NCBI GenBank assembly: GCA_023254645.1
Contig: JALRLA010000190.1
Coordinates: 1-8,577, forward strand
From: Bacteroidia bacterium
GTDB lineage: Bacteria > Bacteroidota > Bacteroidia > NS11-12g > UBA955
Reading direction: 5' to 3'
DNA: 8,577 bases
This document shows positions 1 through 5,427 of this stretch, one piece after another. The translations under genes were made by a program, and so were the position numbers. The notes under the pieces are model-generated. The model worked only from the letters and a program-made list of their open reading frames with translations, was not told the origin of the DNA and did not search any database. Within the stretch, counting starts at the first letter, position 1. Each line of letters begins with the position of its first letter.

Positions 1-386
1 GTTCGGTAAGTTTTATATCCGCCTGTCAACAAATGAACGGGTTGGTTGTTCCAGGCCAGCAAGGTGGAGGCGATGTGAGAGCGCAAACCCCCGCGCCAGC
101 AATGAATCAATACGGGCCGGTTCTTGCTCATGGATAGAAGCTGATCGAAGTAGCGGTCAAACTCGGGGCCCATCAACTGCAGACCCAAACGAACGGCAGC
201 TGTTGAGCCATTCTGTTTGTAGCGAAGTCCGACCTGATGACGGTGATCGTTGTTCAATACCGGGGCATTGATGGCACCAGGCACGTGTGCGTGGGCGTAT
301 TCGCCTTCGCTGCGCACATCAATCCATGCGTAGTCACCCGACAGGGCTTCTTCTAAGGAGATGGGTATGGGCAGGTAACCAGCCAT
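1..386 (-). CDS. mnmH: tRNA 2-selenouridine synthase, N-terminal rhodanese domain (partial at window edge)
   Basis: The product converts the 2-thiouridine at the wobble position (34) of certain tRNAs to 2-selenouridine using selenophosphate, through a geranylated intermediate; it is cytosolic. The 128 visible residues form the rhodanese domain: WIDVRSEGEY near residues 21-30, YKQNG near 57-60, HCWRGGLRS at 95-103 with the catalytic-type Cys96 (Cys97 in the E. coli enzyme), and TGGYKTYR at 121-128. HCWRGG plus GGYKxYR separates MnmH from ordinary sulfurtransferases. The P-loop half lies beyond position 1. The ATG at 386-384 fits the family's usual N-terminus and comes 9 nt after the stop of the DUF4286 gene, so it is probably the third gene of the purS-DUF4286-mnmH cluster. 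No Shine-Dalgarno sequence is visible. A functional MnmH implies a selenophosphate synthetase elsewhere in the genome, which cannot be checked here. Confidence 0.9.
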   Translation of the reverse strand, partial: MAGYLPIPISLEEALSGDYAWIDVRSEGEYAHAHVPGAINAPVLNNDHRHQVGLRYKQNGSTAAVRLGLQLMGPEFDRYFDQLLSMSKNRPVLIHCWRGGLRSHIASTLLAWNNQPVHLLTGGYKTYR

Positions 387-395
387 GGGGCTAAG

Positions 396-701
396 TTACA
401 GAAGCTCCAACAAGCTTCGGTAAGCCAAAATGCGATCGCCGTAGCGCTCGCGGGTTTTTTGCTGCAAGGCGGGACCGTGCTCATCGCGGTAGCGGTGGTA
501 GTGTTCCAAGCTTTCAGCGGTGTATTGAATGGCGTAGTTGACGCCTTCGTTTCCGTCAGCTTCGGTCATCAAACGCATGATTTTGTGTTCGATGAAGCAG
601 CCCGTGGCCATCACCTCGGGGATGTGCTCGGTGCGCATCCACTGCAACCATTCTTCAGCCATGGAGGCATCCAAATTGCAGGTGACGTTGTACACAATCA
701 T
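396..701 (-). CDS. DUF4286 family protein
   Basis: This is a 101-residue soluble protein with no signal peptide or membrane helix. The opening MIVYNVTCNL, the EEWLQWMRTEHIPEVMATG segment (residues 16-34) and the Tyr/Glu-rich helical C-terminus match the DUF4286 family of Bacteroidota as I know it; the function of that family is unknown. It looks like a small alpha/beta fold: an N-terminal strand, a helix, a central strand containing VNYAIQYTAES, then a charged helix. Its start lies 2 nt after the purS stop and its stop 9 nt before the mnmH start, so the three are very probably co-transcribed. The context (a purine synthesis subunit and a tRNA-modifying enzyme) does not settle its role. The ATG at 701 is the natural start because it follows purS directly. 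Confidence 0.85.
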   Translation of the reverse strand: MIVYNVTCNLDASMAEEWLQWMRTEHIPEVMATGCFIEHKIMRLMTEADGNEGVNYAIQYTAESLEHYHRYRDEHGPALQQKTRERYGDRILAYRSLLELL

Positions 702-703
702 GT

Positions 704-955
704 TTACAGGGCTTTGACGCGAACGGTGTAGCTCTCCATGATGAGGTTGGCCAACAACTTTTTGCTCGCAGTTTCGGCGGCTTTTGTTGCTTCGGCCTCG
801 CTGCCGGCTTCCAATTCGAGGGTGATGAATTTGCCCACCCGAACGTCGCTCACTTGGGGCAAGCCAATCTGGCTCATTCCGTGCAAGACGGCTTTACCTT
901 GAGGATCCAACAAACCCTTTTTGGGCAGAATCTCGATTTCGGCTAGGAATTTCAT
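704..955 (-). CDS. purS: Phosphoribosylformylglycinamidine synthase subunit PurS
   Basis: PurS is the small structural subunit of the three-part FGAM synthase (PurS-PurQ-PurL), which converts FGAR to FGAM in purine biosynthesis. PurS helps couple the PurQ glutaminase to PurL. The 83-residue product has the family's usual length and pattern: an N-terminal strand MKFLAEIEILPKKGLLDPQG, then a VRVGKFITLELEAG strand and a C-terminal helix ending in NLIMESYTVRV. I chose the ATG at 955, not the upstream one at 973, because homologues begin with this strand and because a TATATTTG promoter box lies between the two ATGs. The longer form would have to be transcribed from further upstream. It heads the minus-strand cluster with DUF4286 and mnmH. 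The presence of purS predicts separate purQ and small purL genes elsewhere rather than one large FGAM synthase. Confidence 0.92.
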   Translation of the reverse strand: MKFLAEIEILPKKGLLDPQGKAVLHGMSQIGLPQVSDVRVGKFITLELEAGSEAEATKAAETASKKLLANLIMESYTVRVKAL

Positions 956-959
956 GCTG

Positions 960-967
960 CAAATATA
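960..967 (-). promoter_or_regulatory. Bacteroidota-type -7 promoter element for purS
   Basis: Read on the minus strand this is TATATTTG, an exact match to the Bacteroidota -7 consensus TAnnTTTG. It ends only 4 nt (CAGC) before the purS ATG, so transcription should begin at or next to the start codon. A TTG 23 nt upstream (993-991) could serve as the -33 element, although the spacing is at the long end. Confidence 0.65.
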
Positions 968-982
968 ACCCAAGCCCAGCCC

Positions 983-990
983 TAACTTCG
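983..990 (+). promoter_or_regulatory. Probable -7 promoter element for the lipoprotein gene
   Basis: TAACTTCG differs from TAnnTTTG at one position and ends 4 nt (CAAC) before the ATG at 995, the same spacing as the divergent purS box. I see no clear -33 TTG on this strand, so the call rests on the -7 match and its position. Confidence 0.45.
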
Positions 991-994
991 CAAC

Positions 995-1666
995 ATGCGA
1001 TTGTGTTTTTTCACTCTCTTGGCCCTTGGTTTGGCCGCCTGCACCTCAGGCGTTCAAGAAACCTTGGTTTCGGCAGATCAAGACTCTGATACCGTTCAGA
1101 CTCTCCAAGCAGAAAAGCTGTGGTTGCTAAATGGTGAGGATTATACCTGCCAGAAACAGCAGCGCGACGCATTGCTGTTGGTTTGTTTGCCCTATAAAGG
1201 ACCGTACAACAAGGTCATGAACAACATGAAGGTAGCGGCCATGAAAATCATGGAGTCGGCTTACAAGCAGCGCTGGGTAATGGCCGGGGGCATATACATT
1301 GCCATGAACGAACTGCCGAAGGGGTCAGCCCCGTTTGAGTACTCGGTAGGGGTGCCGATGAAGCTACCCAAAAACACTGATCTCCCAGAGTTTACGGCAC
1401 AGGTAGAAAAGGCTGGATATTTGGTTTTGGAAATGTCTGCTGGCCAGTATGTGCACGCGCTGACCAATGCTGAACCCGGTACGGCTTCAAGCACCTGGAC
1501 CAAGGTTCTTGACGCGGTTGCAGAGTCAGGAATTTCTTCTAAAGGACCCTATTTCGAATACCACAGCGATTCCCGCAACGCCGAAATGACAACGGTGATT
1601 AGTCAGAGCCATTTGGTGTTCAAGGCCCAAGGCGAGCCCAACGGAATTTTGCAATCCCAACCCTAA
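995..1666 (+). CDS. Putative lipoprotein with a GyrI-like (effector-binding) domain
   Basis: This 223-residue protein starts with a lipoprotein signal peptide: MRLC, a hydrophobic stretch, then lipobox LAAC with acylated Cys16. It is therefore expected to be membrane anchored on the periplasmic side or in the outer membrane. The body resembles a GyrI-like/AraC-type small-molecule-binding domain made of two similar halves. The first half has KGPYNKV (68-74) followed by AGGIYIAMNEL (97-107). The second has SAGQYVHA (148-155) followed by KGPYFEYHSDSRN (183-195). FEYSVGVPM (114-122) is the typical strand linking the halves. The domain family binds small hydrophobic or amphipathic ligands, and some members hydrolyse electrophilic compounds. 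The ligand here is unknown. The gene is transcribed away from purS and ends 9 nt before a convergent membrane protein gene. Lipoprotein status is clear; the domain call is from pattern memory. Confidence 0.75.
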   Translation: MRLCFFTLLALGLAACTSGVQETLVSADQDSDTVQTLQAEKLWLLNGEDYTCQKQQRDALLLVCLPYKGPYNKVMNNMKVAAMKIMESAYKQRWVMAGGIYIAMNELPKGSAPFEYSVGVPMKLPKNTDLPEFTAQVEKAGYLVLEMSAGQYVHALTNAEPGTASSTWTKVLDAVAESGISSKGPYFEYHSDSRNAEMTTVISQSHLVFKAQGEPNGILQSQP

Positions 1667-1675
1667 ATTCGAGGA

Positions 1676-1852
1676 TTAGCGACGCTTGCTGTAAAAATAA
1701 ACCCCAGCCAAAGGAGCTACAACCAGAGCAAAACCGCCAAGACCCAGCATGAGCAATTCATTGGCCCCTTGCAGGTGCATCAATTTGAACAAGACACTCA
1801 ATAGCGTAGAAGAGCCCGAAACAACGGCCGATATATACAGCGCTTTGCGCAT
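1676..1852 (-). CDS. Small two-helix membrane protein
   Basis: This short reading frame encodes 58 residues: MRKALYISAV at the start, a first hydrophobic helix (about 5-22), a KLMHLQGAN hinge (23-31), a second helix (about 32-54) and a basic end YSKRR. The K-x-MH-x-x-GA(N) hinge between two helices recalls a class of small Bacteroidota inner-membrane proteins, and the membrane part of GldL, where it reads KxMHWPGA. Function is unknown, and it is too short to be GldL itself. Support for a real gene comes from this hinge, the positive-inside charges, the open frame filling an otherwise empty gap, and a TAnnTTTG box 4 nt before the ATG. It converges on the lipoprotein gene with 9 nt between the stops and no visible terminator hairpin. 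Confidence 0.7.
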   Translation of the reverse strand: MRKALYISAVVSGSSTLLSVLFKLMHLQGANELLMLGLGGFALVVAPLAGVYFYSKRR

Positions 1853-1856
1853 AGCT

Positions 1857-1864
1857 CAAAACTA
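1857..1864 (-). promoter_or_regulatory. -7 promoter element for the small membrane protein gene
   Basis: On the minus strand this reads TAGTTTTG, a full match to TAnnTTTG, and it ends 4 nt (AGCT) before the ATG at 1852. It has the same geometry as the purS, lipoprotein and antitoxin boxes. A good -33 element at the usual distance is not evident. Confidence 0.5.
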
Positions 1865-1891
1865 ACTCTTTCTAAGCAAAACCACCCTACC

Positions 1892-2773
1892 ATGATCAAA
1901 CCCCAACCCCTTCAGCCCGGCGATTCCCTTGCCTTGGTGGCTCCAGCCAGAGCCGTCCAACCCGAAGAGGTTGAGGGCTTCAAATCCTGGGCCCATCACT
2001 ACGGTTGGAAGGTGCTAGAAGCGCCCAACTTGTACGGCCGGGAGAACCAATTTTCGGGCAGCCACGAGCAGCGCGCCAGCGACTTGCATTGGGCCGCCCA
2101 GCACCCTGAGGTCAAGGCGGTTATTTCGGCGCGCGGTGGGTATGGCTGTTTGCCCTTGCTGCCTCTTCTTCAGCCCGAGCTTTTCATCAACAACCCCAAG
2201 TGGTGGTGCGGTTACAGCGATTTGACCACCCTTCATTTGTGGCTGCAAAAACAGGGCTTGGCGAGTTTGCATTCGCCTATGGCTACCCGTGGTTTGTGGG
2301 AAAATCATGCCCCGACTGACGATGGGGTAGCGCTGGCCCGAGCCCTTCAGGGCGAGGGTATAGAGATCGAGTTGGCTCCTGGGCAGCCCTTTGAAGGGGA
2401 GTTGGTGGGCGGCAATTTGAGTTTGGTGTACGCCTCTTTGGGTACGCCGGAACAGCCCGACACTAAGGGCAAGGTGCTGTTTTTGGAAGACTTGGACGAG
2501 TACCTGTACCACATCGATCGAATGGGTCAATCCATGCAGAGAGCCGGCTTGTTTCAGGAACCCGCGGCGGTTTTGTTTGGCAGCTTGATCGACATGAACG
2601 ACAATGCGGTGCCTTTTGGTCGCTCGGCTCAGCAGATCATGCGGGACTTGCAGGAAGGGAATCAATATCCGCAGCAATTTGACATTCCCGTGGGGCATGC
2701 CATTCCAAACAGAACCATTGCCTTGGGTTTGCGTTGTACCTTTGACGGGCTCACATTGAGACAGGACACGTGA
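1892..2773 (+). CDS. LD-carboxypeptidase, peptidase family S66 (LdcA-like)
   Basis: This is a 293-residue cytosolic enzyme of family S66. LdcA-type members cleave the terminal D-alanine from murein tetrapeptides during peptidoglycan recycling, while MccF-type relatives cleave microcin C-like peptides. The family landmarks are in order: PLQPGDSLALVAPA near the N-terminus, SARGGYG (79-85), GYSDLT (107-112) with nucleophile Ser109, VGGNLSL (172-178), FLEDLDEYLYHIDRM (197-211) carrying the catalytic Glu (199 or 203), and PVGHA (266-270) with His269. All three catalytic elements are present and the length is normal (about 300). The ATG at 1892 fits the family N-terminus. No ribosome binding site or clear TAnnTTTG box is visible upstream. 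Its stop overlaps the GTG start of the GtrA gene, so the two are co-transcribed. LdcA function is more likely than MccF, but the sequence alone does not prove it. Confidence 0.9.
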   Translation: MIKPQPLQPGDSLALVAPARAVQPEEVEGFKSWAHHYGWKVLEAPNLYGRENQFSGSHEQRASDLHWAAQHPEVKAVISARGGYGCLPLLPLLQPELFINNPKWWCGYSDLTTLHLWLQKQGLASLHSPMATRGLWENHAPTDDGVALARALQGEGIEIELAPGQPFEGELVGGNLSLVYASLGTPEQPDTKGKVLFLEDLDEYLYHIDRMGQSMQRAGLFQEPAAVLFGSLIDMNDNAVPFGRSAQQIMRDLQEGNQYPQQFDIPVGHAIPNRTIALGLRCTFDGLTLRQDT

Positions 2774-3231
2774 TTTCGCGCGACACATACATTGCATTGA
2801 CCAAGTTCGGCATTGTCGGAGGCCTCAGCTTTTTTGTCGATTTGAGTGTGTACTATGGCTTGAGTCAGTTCATCCCGACCTGGATGGCGAAATCGGCCGG
2901 TATCGTCGTAGCCACCTATGTGAATTATCAGCTCAACAAGCATTGGACCTGGGGCGCCAGCGATCGCAATACCATGCGCCTGGCCAAGTATTTGCTGCTT
3001 TATACCTTATCGGGTTCTGCGAACGTCATTTCCAACGAATTGCTCCTGGCGGGCTTACCTAAAATGGAGCTCAACGCGATGGTGACCATTCTCAACAGCG
3101 GGTACGAATTCGGTCTTGCCGCAGTGAAAATTCACAAGTTCGTGGCCGTCATTGCTGCCACAGCCCTGGGTATGATCATCAATTTCCTTGGTCAGAAAAT
3201 CTGGGTTTTTAAGGCTGAAAGCAAGGACTAA
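2770..3231 (+). CDS. GtrA family membrane protein
   Basis: GtrA-family proteins are small inner-membrane proteins thought to help move polyprenyl-linked sugars across the membrane, or otherwise to support cell-surface polysaccharide synthesis. This one has 153 residues and four predicted helices at about 12-34, 39-57, 72-96 and 121-143. The marks of the family are GIVGGLSFFVDLSVYYGL (14-31), the TYVNYQLNKHWTW segment (49-61) and the closing INFLGQKIWVF (137-147), close to the family's NFxxxrxWvF. The start is GTG at 2770, overlapping the carboxypeptidase stop by 4 nt (GTGA); the next in-frame Met (residue 39) would remove the first helix. The overlap points to translational coupling. Its stop codon also forms part of a possible ricT promoter box. 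No glycosyltransferase gene is adjacent, so its lipid-sugar substrate cannot be guessed. Confidence 0.88.
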   Translation: MISRDTYIALTKFGIVGGLSFFVDLSVYYGLSQFIPTWMAKSAGIVVATYVNYQLNKHWTWGASDRNTMRLAKYLLLYTLSGSANVISNELLLAGLPKMELNAMVTILNSGYEFGLAAVKIHKFVAVIAATALGMIINFLGQKIWVFKAESKD

Positions 3232-3246
3232 GTTTGCCTACCTTTG
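3229..3246 (+). promoter_or_regulatory. Two tandem TAnnTTTG boxes upstream of ricT
   Basis: TAAGTTTG (3229-3236) uses the GtrA stop codon as its first three bases, and TACCTTTG (3239-3246) follows 2 nt later. Both match the Bacteroidota -7 consensus. The second ends 6 nt before the ricT ATG at 3253 and would give an almost leaderless mRNA; the first would give a leader of about 10 nt. ricT may therefore have its own promoter as well as read-through from the gtrA gene. Confidence 0.55.
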
Positions 3247-3252
3247 TGCATT

Positions 3253-4887
3253 ATGGCTTGTTCATCATGCGGTACGAAAGGCTCTAAACCCGGCGGGTGC
3301 AAGAGCAATGGGAACTGCGGAACGAGCGGCTGCAACGCGCTGAATGTCTACGATTGGTTCCGCGACATGGAACTACCGGGGGGCGACAAACCCTTCAATA
3401 TTGTTGAAGTTCGATTCAAAGGCAGCCGCAAGGAGTTTTTCCGCAACCCTGAGTACCTAGATATATATACGGGAGACCAAATCGTGGTCGAAAGCAGCGT
3501 CGGATACGACGTAGGCACTGTTTCAGCCTGGGGCGAAATCGTTCGTCTTCAGTTGAAGAAATACAAGGTTTCAGAAGACTCTGAGCAAATGCGCAACATC
3601 GTGCGTATGGCCAGTGAGAAAGACCTGGAGCGCAAAAAGGAACAAGACGAGCGCGAAGCGCAAATCTTGGAGCGCGCGCGCACCATCAGCTTCGACCTGA
3701 AGTTGGCCATGAAGATTTCGGATATCGAAATTCAAAGCGATGGCCGCAAGGTGATTTTCTTCTACACGGCTGAGTCTCGTGTTGATTTTCGCGAATTGAT
3801 TCGCCGTTATGCTGACGAATTCCGCATGAAGATCGAAATGCGCCACATCTCTTATCGAGAGGAAGCTTCTCGTTTGGGAGGCATTGGCGATTGCGGGCGT
3901 GAACTCTGCTGCTCTACCTGGTTGACCGATTACAAAATGGTAGGAACGGGTGCAGCACGTACCCAAAACCTAGCCATCAACATGGAAAAACTGGCCGGAC
4001 AATGCGGCCGATTGAAGTGCTGTTTGAACTTTGAGTTGGACCAATACGTGGAAGCCGCTTCTGAGTTCCCCAAGGGCAAAGTCATCAAAATTGACACCAC
4101 TGCGGGATTGGCCTATGCACGCAAATCTGACATCTTGAAGAAACTCATGTGGTTCGCCTATGAGGAAGAAGATGCCTGGATTGCACTACCCGTAAACACT
4201 GTAAACGATTTGATTGCCCAGAACAAGGAAGGCCAACAAGTGGCCCACTTGTCTGAGTTTGCACCCGCTGCTGAGGTACTCAGCAAAGTGGTGGAGGAGG
4301 AAGTTGATTTCATCGAAGGTGCCGAACTTTTGAAAGGCGCCATTGGCGAATTGAAAGACCCCGATCGCAACCGTCGCCGAGGCCGTGATCGCGGTCGTGG
4401 AGGTCGCGATGGCGGAGAGCGCCGTGACCGCAATCGAGGCGGTAATCGCGAAGGTTCTGAAAACCGTGGCCCTCGCCCCGAAGGTGAAAAGCGCGAAGGT
4501 GGTGAACGCCGTGACCGTAACCGAGGTGGGCGTGGTGAAAACCGTGGCCCTCGTCCAGAGGGTCAAGGAGGCGAGAATCGCAACCGAGGTAACCGAGAAG
4601 GCGGCAACCGTAACGAAAACCGTGGTCCCCGTTCTGAAGGTGAAAAGCGCGAAGGCGGCAACCGCAACCGCGGCAACCGAGAGGGTGGCAACCGCAACGA
4701 AAACCGTGGCCCTCGTCCTGATGGCGAAAAACGAGATGGGGGTAATCGCCGTGATGGTGGCAACCGCAATGAAAATCGCAGTCCCAAACCCGACCGTGGC
4801 CCCCGCCCAGAAGGCAGCAAACCCAACCGCGAACCCCGAAAGTTCAATGCGGTTGACAAGGGGAACTCAGGTTCTCCAGAAGCATAA
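3253..4887 (+). CDS. ricT: RicT/PSP1 domain iron-sulfur protein with an Arg/Gly-rich repeat tail
   Basis: RicT (YaaT in Bacillus) is part of an iron-sulfur complex that, in Bacillus, steers RNase Y processing of mRNAs; the role in Bacteroidota is not settled. The 544-residue product has an N-terminal cysteine cluster (Cys3, 6, 16, 22, 27), the NVYDWF segment (31-36), and a PSP1 core at about 106-200 ending in the MRHISYREEASRLGGIGDCG region. Two CxxxxCC motifs follow, at 214-220 (CGRELCC) and 251-257 (CGRLKCC). A globular part runs to about 368, then a disordered Arg/Gly/Asn/Glu-rich repeat tail (369-530). I chose the ATG at 3253 over an in-frame TTG at 3244: homologues begin with MxCSSC, and the TTG lies inside a promoter box. 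It is followed at once by a strong terminator. The core call is firm. The tail makes the protein longer than Bacillus YaaT, which is under 300 residues. Confidence 0.92.
   Translation: MACSSCGTKGSKPGGCKSNGNCGTSGCNALNVYDWFRDMELPGGDKPFNIVEVRFKGSRKEFFRNPEYLDIYTGDQIVVESSVGYDVGTVSAWGEIVRLQLKKYKVSEDSEQMRNIVRMASEKDLERKKEQDEREAQILERARTISFDLKLAMKISDIEIQSDGRKVIFFYTAESRVDFRELIRRYADEFRMKIEMRHISYREEASRLGGIGDCGRELCCSTWLTDYKMVGTGAARTQNLAINMEKLAGQCGRLKCCLNFELDQYVEAASEFPKGKVIKIDTTAGLAYARKSDILKKLMWFAYEEEDAWIALPVNTVNDLIAQNKEGQQVAHLSEFAPAAEVLSKVVEEEVDFIEGAELLKGAIGELKDPDRNRRRGRDRGRGGRDGGERRDRNRGGNREGSENRGPRPEGEKREGGERRDRNRGGRGENRGPRPEGQGGENRNRGNREGGNRNENRGPRSEGEKREGGNRNRGNREGGNRNENRGPRPDGEKRDGGNRRDGGNRNENRSPKPDRGPRPEGSKPNREPRKFNAVDKGNSGSPEA
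4357..4842 (+). repeat. Degenerate in-frame repeats encoding the RG-rich tail of RicT
   Basis: This stretch encodes residues 369-530 of RicT. A core unit ENRGPRPEG, usually followed by EKREGG and NRNRGNREGG-type spacers, recurs with its first residue at 403, 429, 455, 483 and 507 (the last copy is ENRSPKPD), so the period is 24-28 residues (72-84 bp). The DNA copies differ mainly at third codon positions, which suggests selection on the protein rather than recent slippage. The repeats also create long spurious open frames in other frames. Confidence 0.85.
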
Positions 4888-4888
4888 C

Positions 4889-4921
4889 AAAAAGGCCCAG
4901 ATCATCGTCTGGGCCTTTTTT
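4889..4921. terminator. Bidirectional intrinsic terminator between ricT and the Spy-like gene
   Basis: A perfect 13-bp stem (AAAAAGGCCCAGA, 4889-4901, pairing with TCTGGGCCTTTTT, 4908-4920) closes on a 6-nt loop TCATCG. It is followed by a T run (4916-4921) and preceded by an A run, so it works in both directions. It starts 1 nt after the ricT stop and lies 10 nt beyond the stop of the convergent gene. It is the only clear terminator in the window. Confidence 0.92.
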
Positions 4922-4931
4922 GTAACATTCC

Positions 4932-5345
4932 TTATTCGGGCGATTCCATTGGAGCTTCGGGCATCACATTCCCTCGCTGCTGTCGCATGGCTTCTCGTTG
5001 CGCTCTCATGATGGCTTGTTGCTCTGGCGTTAGCAATGCTTTGATGGCCATTTTGTGCTCTTGATTCAAACTTTGAATGGCTTCTCGGTGCTCGCGATTC
5101 AGTTCTCGAATCTGGGCCTCTTGTTCATCGCTTAGATTCAAGATAGAATCCATGTGTTCCAACTTATGCTCCATTCGCATTTCGGCAGCATGAGGCCCTC
5201 CCATGGGTGGATGACCGGGTCCAGGATGCGAGTGCGAACATTGGCTACTATCACAAGCAGCGGGTTTCCTTTTTTTATGCCCTTGAGCGGTGGTGGCAGT
5301 AACCAAGGCCAGGCCGAGCAGGCCTATCATCACAAATTTTCTCAT
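4932..5345 (-). CDS. Secreted His/Met-rich protein, Spy/CpxP (LTXXQ)-like
   Basis: This 137-residue protein has a classical signal peptide (MRK, hydrophobic core, likely cleavage after TATTA at about residue 20), so it should be periplasmic. The mature N-terminus is short of secondary structure and rich in possible metal ligands: Cys31, Cys36, His23, 38, 40, 45, 52, 60 and 64, plus several Met. A helical part follows, with two LTXXQ-like motifs, LSDEQ (71-75) and LTPEQ (105-109), joined by a charged helix. This is the pattern of the Spy/CpxP/ZraP group of small periplasmic chaperones and metal-stress proteins. Membership is inferred from motif and architecture only. The ATG at 5345 starts the signal peptide. 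The gene is divergent from the helicase gene (82-bp gap, no exact TAnnTTTG box on this strand) and shares the terminator with ricT. Confidence 0.75.
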   Translation of the reverse strand: MRKFVMIGLLGLALVTATTAQGHKKRKPAACDSSQCSHSHPGPGHPPMGGPHAAEMRMEHKLEHMDSILNLSDEQEAQIRELNREHREAIQSLNQEHKMAIKALLTPEQQAIMRAQREAMRQQRGNVMPEAPMESPE

Positions 5346-5427
5346 CTCTAATAGGATGGTTTGAGCTCCTTAGAAGTTTAATCCTCACCAACAAATTCTC
5401 GCTTTTGCTTGTTTACTTGCAAGCCCC

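Noticed and set aside
459..731. A 90-codon plus-strand open frame over DUF4286.
   Set aside because: It is antisense to a recognised family and has no promoter or domain evidence.
704..973. A longer purS starting at the ATG at 973.
   Set aside because: The extra six residues are not family-like, and the promoter box lies between the two ATGs, so the 955 start is preferred.
2015..2797. A 260-codon minus-strand open frame opposite the LD-carboxypeptidase gene.
   Set aside because: The carboxypeptidase has all family motifs over this stretch; the antisense product has a random-looking composition and no start context.
4459..4800. A repeat array that could at first sight be taken for a CRISPR or minisatellite.
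   Set aside because: Units are in frame within ricT, degenerate at third codon positions and lack unique spacers of constant length, so this is a protein-coding repeat.
4158..4859. Three minus-strand open frames opposite the ricT tail, rich in Arg/Ser/Pro or Thr/Ala.
   Set aside because: They mirror the repeated codons of ricT, have no recognisable domain, and ricT is certain on the other strand.
4385..5011. A 208-codon plus-strand open frame rich in Ala/Val, overlapping the end of ricT and the terminator.
   Set aside because: It is the +1-type shadow of the RG-repeat codons of ricT, has low-complexity composition, and runs through a strong terminator into the antisense of the Spy-like gene.
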